Under the pieces are notes generated by a model. The model did no database searches, was not told where the DNA came from, and saw only the letters and a list, made by a program, of their open reading frames with translations. From Candidatus Lutibacillus vidarii (lineage in GTDB: Bacteria; Actinomycetota; Actinomycetes; Actinomycetales; Dermatophilaceae), in assembly GCA_016717165.1 (NCBI GenBank), contig JADKGA010000002.1, forward strand, positions 248,001 through 312,000: 64,000 nucleotides of DNA. The letters run 5' to 3'. Shown piece after piece: positions 44,471 through 52,840 of the stretch. Position 1 is the first letter of the stretch, and each line of letters begins with the position of its first letter. The translations under genes and the position numbers were made by a program.

Positions 44471-44812
44471 GTGGCTGCGATTGTAGTGCCGTCGCGCGCA
44501 CCGCGAATCCTCGCGCGGTGGGCCTTTGCGGAAATCGTGAACAGAGCGATGGAGACGCTGTCCGATACGCGAGACCGTGAGGCCTTGACGGTTAGCTACC
44601 ATATGGAGGGCATCCACTTCGACCTCCTTCCGGCAGAACAAGGGAGGCGTATAGCTGTGAGCATCCAAGCAGCCTGTCACGGTATTCGATCCGAGATTAT
44701 GGGGAGTAAGGACCCGGGTCTCACGGGTCTTGAGTTTGCCGCGGCCTGTGAGGACATTGCCTTGATGCTATCTGAGCTCGCAAATCCGCCAGGCGAAGGC
44801 GACGGAGTCTGA
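44471..44812 (+). CDS. Probable immunity protein of the orphan toxin
   Basis: A 113-residue soluble protein whose GTG start lies two bases after the toxin stop. It includes MEGIHFDLLPAEQGRRIAVSIQAACHGI and an acidic C-terminus (LALMLSELANPPGEGDGV style). It shares the lower GC and rare codons of the toxin end. I recognise no family; the immunity role is inferred from position, size, acidity and composition. Confidence 0.55.
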   Translation: MAAIVVPSRAPRILARWAFAEIVNRAMETLSDTRDREALTVSYHMEGIHFDLLPAEQGRRIAVSIQAACHGIRSEIMGSKDPGLTGLEFAAACEDIALMLSELANPPGEGDGV

Positions 44813-45290
44813 CGCATAATTCTCGTTGCGTGTCTCCCGACTTCGGCTGTTGTTGGCCGCTCTCATTGCAGTCCTGGATGGTCGGAGCGTCGTCAGTGCG
44901 GCAGACGCAACCACGATTGCCACCAATGCTGCTCTGCCGGTGGAAGCCCTCGCCTACACCTGGGACGTACCGCTTTGCTCTGCGTCCGATCGCGACGCCA
45001 CTGCCAAGCACGGGGCGCCAAGTTTGCCCGCAACGCCGATCACGCCGTCGACCATTCCCTGCACGGGGTTGCCGCGCGGCACGCCCAAGCGCCCGCTCCG
45101 CCTACGCTCACTGGCCACATCCGCGCGTGAAGCCTCTCACAATGCGTATGGGGTACGGCCAGCACGACCCCCTCGCTGTGGTCGCTGACGCGGGGCTTTC
45201 GTCGCATGATCGGCGGGCTGTTGCCGCAAACACCGGTACTCGTTTCGCGCCACACGACCCTTGCGACAGGCGATGGCCCGGTACGCGGAC
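44813..45290. other. Gene-poor stretch between toxin cassette and menA
   Basis: About 480 bases without a supportable gene. Short open frames (for example 44826-45188) show no family pattern, no ribosome binding site and composition unlike the genes around. It may be a decayed remnant of the DNA that brought the toxin cassette. No inverted repeats or att-like sites were recognised. Confidence 0.5.
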
Positions 45291-46169
45291 CTACCGTGTC
45301 GATAACGCGAGGGCTCCGGCGAGCAGGACGCCATACCCGAGCAGGAGCACGTTCGTCCCCGCGAGCACGGCGATGAGCTCGCGACCGGTCGCCCCGCCCC
45401 TGACCAGACGCACCGGCCGCACAGCCAAGGCGAAGGCCGCGACGGTCAGCCAGCACCACGGGTGGGCCACCGCGATGGCCGCCGCAGCCAGCGCGGCTCC
45501 GGCGAGCATCGCGACATAGAGCCGGCGGGTCGCGGGGTCGCCGAGCCGGACGGCGAGGGTGTGCTTGCCGGTCACCGAGTCGGTGGGTATGTCGCGCAGG
45601 TTGTTCGCGACGAGGATGGCCGAGGCGAGCAGCCCGACGCCGACCGCGCCCGCGAGCCCGACCCAGGTGACGGCGAGGGTGAGGAGGTACTCGGTGCCCA
45701 GGGTCGCCACCAGGCCGAAGAAGACGAAGACGAAGAGCTCACCGAGGCCGCGGTAGCCATAGGGGTTCGACCCGCCGGTGTAGAACCAGGCGGCGGCGAT
45801 CGCGGCCAGCCCGAGCGGCAGCAGCCACCAGGCCTTCGCTGCGAGAACCAGGCCAAGACCGAGGGCGGCGGCGACGCCGAAGCAGGTGAAGGCGGCGGCC
45901 TTGACCTGACCGGGGCGCGCGAGCTGCTGCCCCACGAGGCGGACCGGACCGACCCGCCGGACGTCGGTGCCGCGGATGCCGTCGGAGTAGTCGTTGGCGT
46001 AGTTGACCCCCACCTGGAGGAGCACCGAGAAGACGAGCGTGAGGATCAGCACCAACGGGGCGACCCGGTGTCCGAGGCCGGCCGCACCGGCGCCGACGAG
46101 AACGGGGGCGACGGCGGCGGCGAGGGTGCGTGGGCGGGCACCCTCGACCCACTGGGTGATCGTGGCCAT
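45291..46169 (-). CDS. menA: MenA, 1,4-dihydroxy-2-naphthoate polyprenyltransferase
   Basis: A 292-residue UbiA-superfamily membrane enzyme that joins the naphthoate ring to the polyprenyl tail. The first Asp-rich motif is NYANDYSDG and the second is ANNLRDIPTD. It has eight to nine helices. The TRPRTL-type start is seen as EGARPRTLAAAVAPV. It is the last gene of a minus-strand unit with the PLDc_N protein, menE and the YwiC-like gene. Confidence 0.95.
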   Translation of the reverse strand: MATITQWVEGARPRTLAAAVAPVLVGAGAAGLGHRVAPLVLILTLVFSVLLQVGVNYANDYSDGIRGTDVRRVGPVRLVGQQLARPGQVKAAAFTCFGVAAALGLGLVLAAKAWWLLPLGLAAIAAAWFYTGGSNPYGYRGLGELFVFVFFGLVATLGTEYLLTLAVTWVGLAGAVGVGLLASAILVANNLRDIPTDSVTGKHTLAVRLGDPATRRLYVAMLAGAALAAAAIAVAHPWCWLTVAAFALAVRPVRLVRGGATGRELIAVLAGTNVLLLGYGVLLAGALALSTR

Positions 46170-46178
46170 CGGGTCGGG

Positions 46179-46463
46179 CTACAGCCTGCCGAGGAAGTCG
46201 GGGTCGTCCTCCGGGCCGCGCGGGCCGGAGGTGCCGCGTCCCGACGAGCCGGAGGAGCCGGGCCAGCCGCCCGGCGGGAGGATCGAGCGCGGCCGCCCCG
46301 CGATGAGCCACGCGACCGGCCCGACGATGGGGGCGATGGCGATGAGGAAGATCCAGATGACCTTCTGCAGGTTGCGGACCTGCTCGTCAGGGGTCTGGAT
46401 CGCGTCGACCAGGCAGTAGATCGTCAGCAGGATCGGGCCCACGACGCTGAGGACACGCAACAT
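46179..46463 (-). CDS. PLDc_N-domain small membrane protein
   Basis: A 94-residue protein with two hydrophobic helices (LSVVGPILLTIYCLVDAI and VIWIFLIAIAPIVGPVAWLIAG), the phospholipase D N-terminal-domain pattern, and a Gly/Pro/Ser tail. It is commonly found next to menA/menE in actinobacteria. Role unknown. Confidence 0.85.
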   Translation of the reverse strand: MLRVLSVVGPILLTIYCLVDAIQTPDEQVRNLQKVIWIFLIAIAPIVGPVAWLIAGRPRSILPPGGWPGSSGSSGRGTSGPRGPEDDPDFLGRL

Positions 46464-46468
46464 GTGCG

Positions 46469-47681
46469 TCAGCCCTCCTCGTGCCGAACGGGTGTGTACC
46501 TCTCGATTGTCTCACTGTCGGCGAGCAGCGCTGCCGCGCCAGTGCGGTCCGGCTTGCCAAGCCCCGTCAGCGGTATGCCGGCCACGGCGCGCAGCACCCG
46601 GGGGAGCTCATGGCCGGCCAGCCGGGCACGCAGGACATCTCTCAGCGCGGGCAGTCTCAGCGCGTCAGCGGGGTCGGTCCAGGCGACGAGCAGGCCGACG
46701 GCCTGGCCCCACTCGGGGTCTTCGAGCCCGACGACGAGGGCGTCCGCGGCGCCGGTGAGGTCGAGCACGGCCGCCCGGACCCGCTCCGGGTCGACGGTAT
46801 GGCCGCCGGTGAGGATCGCCGCATCCGCGCGCCCGAGGACCTCCAGGCGTCCGTCGCCGGCCCACCGGCCGAGGTCGTCGGTGCGGAACCACGTCGACCC
46901 GTCGGGGTCCGTCACGAAGGCGGCCGCGCTTCGCTCCGGGTCGCCGAGGTATCCGCTGGCCAGGGTGCGACCGCCGAGGAGCACTCGGCCGTCCTCGCCC
47001 AGCCGGACCTGGGTCACCGGGAGCGGGCGGCCGTCATACACACAGCCTCCGCTGGTTTCGGACATGCCGTAGGTGCGGACCAGGCGCACCCCGGCCGCTG
47101 TGGCGGACCTGGCCAGCTCTGGCGGGGTGCGGGCGCCGCCGACGAGGACGGCGTCGAAGCGGGCCAGGGTGCGGGTCGCCTCGGGGTCGCGCAGGACCCG
47201 TCCCAGCTGGGTGGGGACGAGCGCGGTGTATGCCGGCCCGGGGCCGTCGAGGGTCGCCTGCGCCGCGTGGCGGAAGTCCGACGCGCGGAAGCCGCTCGTG
47301 GCGTCCATGGCGACCGGCGTCGTTCCCGCTCGGAGCGAGCGGACGAGCACCTGGACCCCGGCGATATGGTCGACCGGCAGGGCCAGCAGCCACCGGCCGG
47401 GGCCCCCCGAGCACCTCGTGGGTGGCGTCGGCCGACGCGGTAAGCGCGTCGGCGGTGAGCATGGTCTGCTTCGGGGCCCCGCTCGACCCCGAGGTCGACA
47501 CGACGAGGGCCAGCCCTTCGGGAAGGAAGACCTCGTGGTCGTGGTCGCGGCCCGCTCCGGCCGCGCCGAGGATGGGGCGCACAGCCGGACCGCTGCTGTC
47601 CAGGGCCCGCCGGAGCGGGTCGAAGAGCGCCAGCGGGTCGGGGCCGACGGGGAGATCGCGCAGGGGCGGCATACCGGTCAT
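46469..47681 (-). CDS. menE: MenE, o-succinylbenzoate-CoA ligase, frameshifted
   Basis: About 404 residues across two frames. The N-terminal part holds the P-loop VVSTSGSSGAPKQTML. The C-terminal part (from about 47395) holds VRTYGMSETSGGCVYDG, WFRTDDLGRWAGDGRLEVLGRADAAILTGG and LTGLGKPDR, the ANL-ligase motifs A5 to A10. The break lies in the adjacent G/C runs 47399-47408; dropping one base gives GGPGRWLLALPVDHIAGVQVLVR. It activates o-succinylbenzoate for MenB. The ATG overlaps the YwiC-like gene stop by 4 bases. The protein is shorter than the 460-490 of other MenE, as in M. tuberculosis. Confidence 0.9.
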
Positions 47682-48448
47682 GCGACCAAGCTGGACAGGG
47701 CGACGGCGACGGTCGCGCCGACCTCACCCAGGCCGATCTGCTTCGGCGAGGGCGCGGGGGTGAGCCGAGGGACCGCCACGGCGCGCGCGGCGAGGAGGGC
47801 CAAGACGGCGACGACGAGCCAGCTGAGGCCGGTGCCGGTGGCGGGCTGGGCGCGGGTGACCAGGGCGACGGCCGCGACGGCGACCACGGCGAGGTGGTAG
47901 CCGATGCTGGCGCGGAGGAAGGTGGCGCTGCCGCGCTCGCGGATCAGCGACTTGACGTAGAAGACGGTGCCGGCGAAGTACGCCGCCTGGACCGCGGCGA
48001 GAGTCCACGCGCGCAGCCACGAGGTGCCACCGCCGGCGTCGTAGGCGACGACGGCCATCATCGCCGAGCCGACCGTGGTCGCCAGCCCGCTGACCAGGGC
48101 GCGGTCGTTGTGGGTGGCGGAGGACCACAGGCCGATGCCGAGCGGGACCGCGAACGCCGGGGCCCAGCGCAGCAGGCCGGGGCCGGCGGCGAGCGTGGCG
48201 GCGCCGAGGACGGCGGCGAGGGCGACATACACCTGGACTGGGCGCAGGTGACGGGGCCGCCGACCCGACTTCAACCAGACCGAGGCGGCGAAGAAGGCGA
48301 AGTACCCCGCGAACCAGAACGCACCGAGCAGGAGGTGGACCGGCCGCAGTCCGGCGGCGAGCGCGCCGACGAGCAGGGGGCTGGCGAGCATCGCCCAGGC
48401 TCCGTGCTGGTTCGGGACCCAGCCCGGGGCTCGCCTACCGCTCACCAC
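47678..48448 (-). CDS. YwiC-like membrane protein
   Basis: A 256-residue protein with about eight hydrophobic helices. Near the start it reads WVPNQHGAWAMLASPLLVG, the YwiC-like signature. The family is widespread in actinobacteria with no settled function; it resembles prenyltransferase-type membrane folds in hydropathy only. Two consecutive GTG codons can serve as start (48448 or 48445). First gene of the menE-menA unit. Confidence 0.85.
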   Translation of the reverse strand: MVSGRRAPGWVPNQHGAWAMLASPLLVGALAAGLRPVHLLLGAFWFAGYFAFFAASVWLKSGRRPRHLRPVQVYVALAAVLGAATLAAGPGLLRWAPAFAVPLGIGLWSSATHNDRALVSGLATTVGSAMMAVVAYDAGGGTSWLRAWTLAAVQAAYFAGTVFYVKSLIRERGSATFLRASIGYHLAVVAVAAVALVTRAQPATGTGLSWLVVAVLALLAARAVAVPRLTPAPSPKQIGLGEVGATVAVALSSLVA

Positions 48449-48601
48449 CCCAGGGTATGCCGCCCCCCCACGCCACCGGCCCGCGACCGCCGCCCAACCA
48501 CCGCGGCCCGGCCGGCGGCCTGGGCGTTGGGAACCTCACATGCGCCGGCCGCCGGAAGTGGGGCGAGCGCTGCGGGCACTCGCGGCGTGCGTTGTCCGGA
48601 A

Positions 48602-48844
48602 TCAGGAGAGGAGGTCGAGGTACTTCTTGCGTGCCGTCATGGCGTGGATGACCATCTCGTCTCCGTTCTCGAAGACGATCACGACGGTCTCCAAGAGGCG
48701 CGCCGCGGCGTCGAACCCGAGCCGCAACTCTCGATCCGGTGGCCCGTCGACACCGAGCGGTTCGATCCACAGCGGCCATTCGGCTGCGTGGACGGCGTCC
48801 TCGGCTGAGATGCCGTGTTTCAGGGCCGCTGGGTGAACCCTCAC
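48602..48844 (-). CDS. Small toxin-like protein of a probable toxin-antitoxin pair
   Basis: About 80 residues: VHPAALKHGISAEDAVHAAEW, then ELRLGFDAAARLLETVVIVF, ending VIHAMTARKKYLDLL. This is the layout of BrnT-like small toxins common in actinobacteria. I chose the GTG at 48844, which overlaps the end of an upstream minus-strand frame as GTGA. That frame looks like the antitoxin but is broken. Confidence 0.6.
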   Translation of the reverse strand: MRVHPAALKHGISAEDAVHAAEWPLWIEPLGVDGPPDRELRLGFDAAARLLETVVIVFENGDEMVIHAMTARKKYLDLLS

Positions 48845-49054
48845 GCGGCGAAGTGGGCGAGTGCGGCGCGGATGGCCTCGGCCGGCCTGTCGTCTTCTGC
48901 CCAGCGTCCGGGGCGTCAAGTTCTTCGGCGGTGGCGGCCGCCCACCGCGGCCGGCTCAGCGGCACCGCCCGCGTCGTTTCAGCCCCTCGACGGCCGGCCT
49001 CGGCCTCGTCTGCCCAGTGCCGGACCCGCCCCCCCGGGACCCCGGGGCTTCCCG
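48841..49054 (-). pseudogene. Possible broken antitoxin gene
   Basis: Upstream of the toxin-like gene, the frame ending DDRPAEAIRAALAHFAA and the frame containing RPRWAAATAEELDAP join if one C is added to the CCCC run near 48915 (giving EELDAPGRWAEDD). The 5' end runs into the A10-C8-G15 tract at 49055. Either a sequencing artefact or a decayed antitoxin. Boundaries are approximate. Confidence 0.3.
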
Positions 49055-49087
49055 AAAAAAAAAACCCCCCCCGGGGGGGGGGGGGGG
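49055..49087. repeat. A10-C8-G15 homopolymer tract
   Basis: Ten A (49055-49064), eight C (49065-49072) and fifteen G (49073-49087) in direct succession, inside a GC-rich, otherwise mixed sequence. No gene function fits. I regard it as an assembly or gap-join artefact. Confidence 0.9.
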
Positions 49088-49140
49088 CGCCGCTGTGCTG
49101 GCTGCGAGTCGGGTTCGAGGCCAAAGTTGCTGAAGAGCGC

Positions 49141-50082
49141 TCAGAAGTACCAGGGGAAGGGGGACCAGTCGGGGGTGCGCTTCTGCAGGAAGGAGTCGCG
49201 GCCCTCGACCGCCTCGTCGGTCATATAGGCGAGCCGGGTCGCCTCCCCGGCGAAGACCTGCTGGCCGACGAGCCCGTCGTCGACGAGGTTGAACGCGAAC
49301 TTGAGCATCCGCTGGGCGGTCGGCGACTTGCCCATGATCTCGCCGGCAACCTCGAGCGCGACGGCCTCGAGCTCGGCGTGGTCAGCGACGATATTGACCG
49401 CGCCCATCCGCTGCATGGCCTCGGCTCCATACGCCCGACCGAGAAAGAAGATCTCCCGGGCGAACTTCTGCCCGACCTGCCGGGCGAGGTATGCCGACCC
49501 GTAGCCGGCGTCGAAGGAGCCCACGTCGGCGTCGGTCTGCTTGAACCGCGCATGCTCGCGGCTGGCGATGGTGAGGTCGCAGACCACGTGGAGTGAGTGC
49601 CCGCCGCCCGCCGCCCAGCCGTTGACGACGGCGATGACGACCTTCGGCATGGTCCGGATGAGCCGCTGGACCTCAAGGATGTGCAGCCGGCCGCCCTGCG
49701 CGCGGACCCGGGCCTGGTCGACGGAGTCGGCGGTCTCGCCCTCGGCATACTGGTAGCCGCTGCGGCCGCGGATCCGCTGGTCGCCGCCGGAGCAGAACGC
49801 CCAGCCGCCGTCCTTCGGGCCAGGCCCGTTGCCGGTGAGCAGGACCACGCCGACGTCGGGGGTCATCCGGGCGTGGTCGAGGACGCGGTAGAGCTCGTCG
49901 ACGGTGTGCGGCCGGAAGGCGTTGCGCACCTCGGGCCGGTTGAAGGCGACCCGCACTGCGCCACGGGCCGGGCCGGGGCGGACGCACCGGTGGTAGGTGA
50001 TATCGGTGAGGTCGAAGCCCTCGACCTCCTCCCACACGCTCGGGTCGAAGGTCTCGCTGACGGTCTGCGGCGGGGTGCTCAC
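49141..50082 (-). CDS. menB: MenB, 1,4-dihydroxy-2-naphthoyl-CoA synthase
   Basis: A 313-residue crotonase-fold enzyme that cyclises o-succinylbenzoyl-CoA. VRVAFNRPEVRNAFRPHTVDEL and the oxyanion-hole loops CSGGDQRIRG and GWAAGGGHSLH are present. The catalytic Asp lies in TDADVGSFDAGYGS and the MenB-specific C-terminus is RTPDWSPFPWYF. The GTG at 50082 gives the usual length. It is the likely partner of menE, although an unresolved region lies between. Confidence 0.96.
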   Translation of the reverse strand: MSTPPQTVSETFDPSVWEEVEGFDLTDITYHRCVRPGPARGAVRVAFNRPEVRNAFRPHTVDELYRVLDHARMTPDVGVVLLTGNGPGPKDGGWAFCSGGDQRIRGRSGYQYAEGETADSVDQARVRAQGGRLHILEVQRLIRTMPKVVIAVVNGWAAGGGHSLHVVCDLTIASREHARFKQTDADVGSFDAGYGSAYLARQVGQKFAREIFFLGRAYGAEAMQRMGAVNIVADHAELEAVALEVAGEIMGKSPTAQRMLKFAFNLVDDGLVGQQVFAGEATRLAYMTDEAVEGRDSFLQKRTPDWSPFPWYF

Positions 50083-50167
50083 CCTCGCGAGGATAGTCGT
50101 CCTCGGTGCCCTCCCGCCGGGTCCGGGGGCAGGGCCGCAGGGCCGGGTCGCGAGCTCAGGGCGAAAG

Positions 50168-52753
50168 TCAGCCCAGCCCGAGGAAACGGTCGAACCAGCG
50201 CCGGCGCCAGATGGTCCGCAGCGCGAAGAACCACACCGGCAGGACGGCGGCCAGGACGAGGAGCTCGGGGCCACCAGGGGTGAGCAGCCCGAAGTAGTTT
50301 GCGGTTCTGGGTACGAGAAGCACGACGAGATAGGTGACGAAGAGGCCGGCGGCGAGCCACCCCGGCCGCTTGTCCGGGCTCACCGGCGCCCAGCCCGAGA
50401 AGAACCGGGTCGGCGGCTCGATGAGGAGCAGCAGCAGGAAGGCGGCGAAGGAGGTGAACGACGACATCGCCGTCTGCGCGACGATCGTGCCGGCCGCGTT
50501 GGCGAAGTCGCTCGAGGTGATGTCCACCCCGGTGTATGCCGACCACCGCTCCGCGGCGCGCAGCGGGATGTCGCGCGAGGCCAGCCCCCGACCGACGAAC
50601 TGGTAGAAGAAGGTGTAGATCGAGGTCGCGGCAACCCCGGTGACGATCGCCGCGGGGACCGAGAAGCTGATGACCCGGCGCAGCAGATGCCCCGGTGGCC
50701 GGTCGGGGCGGGCCCACAGGGTGAGCGCGAGGCTCGGGATGCCGACGGTGAACAGGGTGAGGGCGACCTGGGCGGGGGAGTAGGGGAAGCCGAGCCCGAG
50801 CATCGTCACGAAGACGATGACGAGGATCGAGGTCAGCACGCGGGGGATGAAGAGGAAGAGCGACTTCGTCAGCCCGTCGACGATCCGTCGCCCCTCGACC
50901 AGCGCGGGCGCGACGGCCGCGAAGGAGTCCGCCAGCAGGACCATGTCGGCGACATTGCGGGTCACCGGCGACCCGGACTCCATCGCGATCCCCAGGTCGG
51001 CCTTCTTGAGCGACAGGGCGTCGTTCGTCCCGTCGCCGACCATCGCGACATACCGGCCGGACGCCCGCAGGGCGGTGACCAGGCGCTCCTTGTGTGCCGG
51101 CGTGGCCCGCCCGAAGACGGTCCCGGTCCGGGCCGCCTCGGCGAGCTCGCGGTCGGACATCGCGTCGAGCTCCGGCCCGGTGACCAGCTGCAGGGTCGGC
51201 CCGAGCCCGGCCTGCAGGGCCAGGGCGGCAACGGTCCGCGGGTCGTCGCCGGAGATGATCTTCAGGTCGATCCCCGCGTCGGCGAGGGTCCGCAGCGTGG
51301 CCAGGGCGTGCGGTCGGAGCTCGTCGCGCATCGCCACCAGAGCCAGCGGGGTCAGATCCTCCGGTGTGTATGACGGTGCCGACGTCGGGTCCGCCGGTGG
51401 GCTGACCGGGACCGGTGATGCGGCGAGGAGGAGCACCCGCAGCCCGCCGGCGGCCCAGACGCGCTGCTGCTCGGCAGCGACGCCTCCCGGCGCGAAGGCC
51501 TCCGCGCCGGGGCCGAGCGCGGCCGCGAGCAGCTCCGGCGCCCCGAGCACGAGGGTGGCCCACTGCGCTGCATGCTCACCGAGCGCCGCCTCGGGCAGTG
51601 ACTGCGCGGACCACTTCGTCGTGGACGAGAAGGCGACCTCGAGGTGCGGCGTCACGGGCTCGCCGGGCAGTCCAGCGGCCAGCGCGGTCGTCGTGGCATT
51701 GGGGTTCTGGGTCGACCTGGCGAAGGTGCCGAGGAGGCGGCATACCTCGTCGTGGAAGGGCGAGTCCGCGGGGACCGGCGCCGACCCCGAGAAGGCGACC
51801 ACCTCGGCGACCTCGAGCCGGTTCGCGGTGAGCGTGCCGGTCTTGTCGAGGCACACCGTGTCGACATTGGCCAGGCTCTCCACGGCGTTGGTCTGCTGGA
51901 CCAGCGCGCCACGCTTGGCCAGGGTCGCGGCGCCGGTGGCGTAGGCGAGGGCGACGATGAAGAAGAGCCCGTAGGGGATCTGTCCGGACAGGACCGCGGA
52001 GACCTGGACGATGCGGGTCAGGGCGAACGACTCGAGGAGGGCCTGGAAGAGGATGGCGAAGCTCATCAGCGCGACGACCAGCGTGACGGCGCGGACGACG
52101 AGGTCGACCTGGCGCTGCAGCGGGGTCCGGCTCGGGGCGAAGGCTCGCACGGTGGCGGTGAGCCGGTGCGCGTACGAGTGCTCGCCGACGGCGGTGGCCT
52201 CGTAGTAGCCGCGTCCGTTGGCGACGACGCTGCCGGACAGGACGGTGTCGCCGGGGACCTTGGTGAGGACATCGGCCTCGCCGGTGAGCAGCGACTCGTC
52301 GATCCCGAGCGGGTCGGTCCCGACGACGACACCGTCGACGACGACCTGGTCGCCGGGGGTCGCCACGACCACGTCACCGCGGACGATCTCGTCGGGGTCC
52401 ACCCGTGCCTCGGCGCCCTCCCGCAGGACGCTGACCTGGGTCCGGGCGAGCACGGTGATGGCGTCGAGGGTCCGCTTGGCCCGCAGCTCGGAGATCATCC
52501 CGATGAGCGCGTTGACCAGCCCCAGCCCCACGGTGGTCACCGCGTCGTTCCACTGACCGAGAACGATGAGGGCCGCGCCGATGACGAAGAGGAGGTTGTT
52601 GAAGAAGGTGAACAGGTTGGCCCTGACGATGTCCCACACCGGGCGGGTCGTGGAGTGCTCGGCCCGGTTCGTCTCCCCGGCGGCGGTGCGCTCGCGGACC
52701 TGGGCCGCGGTCAGGCCCTGGGGCGGTCCGGCGGAGCCGGGGTGGGGGGCCAT
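50168..52753 (-). CDS. P-type cation ATPase (CtpE-like)
   Basis: An 861-residue P-type ATPase with ten predicted helices. The phosphorylation motif DKTGTLT has its Asp near residue 301. ESLLTGEAD (actuator), KWSAQSLPEAA (nucleotide domain), and VGDGTNDALSLKKADLGIAM follow in order. There is no N-terminal metal-binding CxxC, and the CPx of heavy-metal pumps is absent; IPYGLF in helix 4 points to the calcium/magnesium branch. M. tuberculosis CtpE, a calcium transporter, is the closest family I know and is also placed in the men region (Rv0908 is elsewhere), so the ion is tentative. Confidence 0.85.
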   Translation of the reverse strand: MAPHPGSAGPPQGLTAAQVRERTAAGETNRAEHSTTRPVWDIVRANLFTFFNNLLFVIGAALIVLGQWNDAVTTVGLGLVNALIGMISELRAKRTLDAITVLARTQVSVLREGAEARVDPDEIVRGDVVVATPGDQVVVDGVVVGTDPLGIDESLLTGEADVLTKVPGDTVLSGSVVANGRGYYEATAVGEHSYAHRLTATVRAFAPSRTPLQRQVDLVVRAVTLVVALMSFAILFQALLESFALTRIVQVSAVLSGQIPYGLFFIVALAYATGAATLAKRGALVQQTNAVESLANVDTVCLDKTGTLTANRLEVAEVVAFSGSAPVPADSPFHDEVCRLLGTFARSTQNPNATTTALAAGLPGEPVTPHLEVAFSSTTKWSAQSLPEAALGEHAAQWATLVLGAPELLAAALGPGAEAFAPGGVAAEQQRVWAAGGLRVLLLAASPVPVSPPADPTSAPSYTPEDLTPLALVAMRDELRPHALATLRTLADAGIDLKIISGDDPRTVAALALQAGLGPTLQLVTGPELDAMSDRELAEAARTGTVFGRATPAHKERLVTALRASGRYVAMVGDGTNDALSLKKADLGIAMESGSPVTRNVADMVLLADSFAAVAPALVEGRRIVDGLTKSLFLFIPRVLTSILVIVFVTMLGLGFPYSPAQVALTLFTVGIPSLALTLWARPDRPPGHLLRRVISFSVPAAIVTGVAATSIYTFFYQFVGRGLASRDIPLRAAERWSAYTGVDITSSDFANAAGTIVAQTAMSSFTSFAAFLLLLLIEPPTRFFSGWAPVSPDKRPGWLAAGLFVTYLVVLLVPRTANYFGLLTPGGPELLVLAAVLPVWFFALRTIWRRRWFDRFLGLG

Positions 52754-52787
52754 GCCCGGAGGATATCGGCGCAGGGTGTGGCGCGCC

Positions 52788-52840
52788 CTAGTGCGCCAGC
52801 GGCCCGCCGGCCAGGTCTAGTGCGCCAGCGGCCCGCCGGC
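52788..52840. repeat. 24-base direct repeat at the chrA 3' end
   Basis: Two identical 24-base copies (52788-52811 and 52817-52840), 5 bases apart. Each contains the chrA terminal codons for GGPLAH and the stop. The copy inside the gene is 52817-52840; the other lies just downstream. A recent short duplication or an assembly stutter. Confidence 0.9.

Noticed and set aside
44004..44812. Toxin cassette as part of a prophage or integrative element
   Set aside because: No integrase, att-like repeats, tRNA or phage genes are present nearby.
44826..45188. 120-residue frame with a signal-like start
   Set aside because: No ribosome site, no conserved pattern and composition unlike coding sequence here; the hydrophobic start looks accidental.
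48435..49124. 229-residue minus-strand frame through the homopolymer tract
   Set aside because: It reads the A/C/G runs as Phe, Gly and Pro repeats and overlaps the YwiC-like and toxin-like genes; no family pattern.
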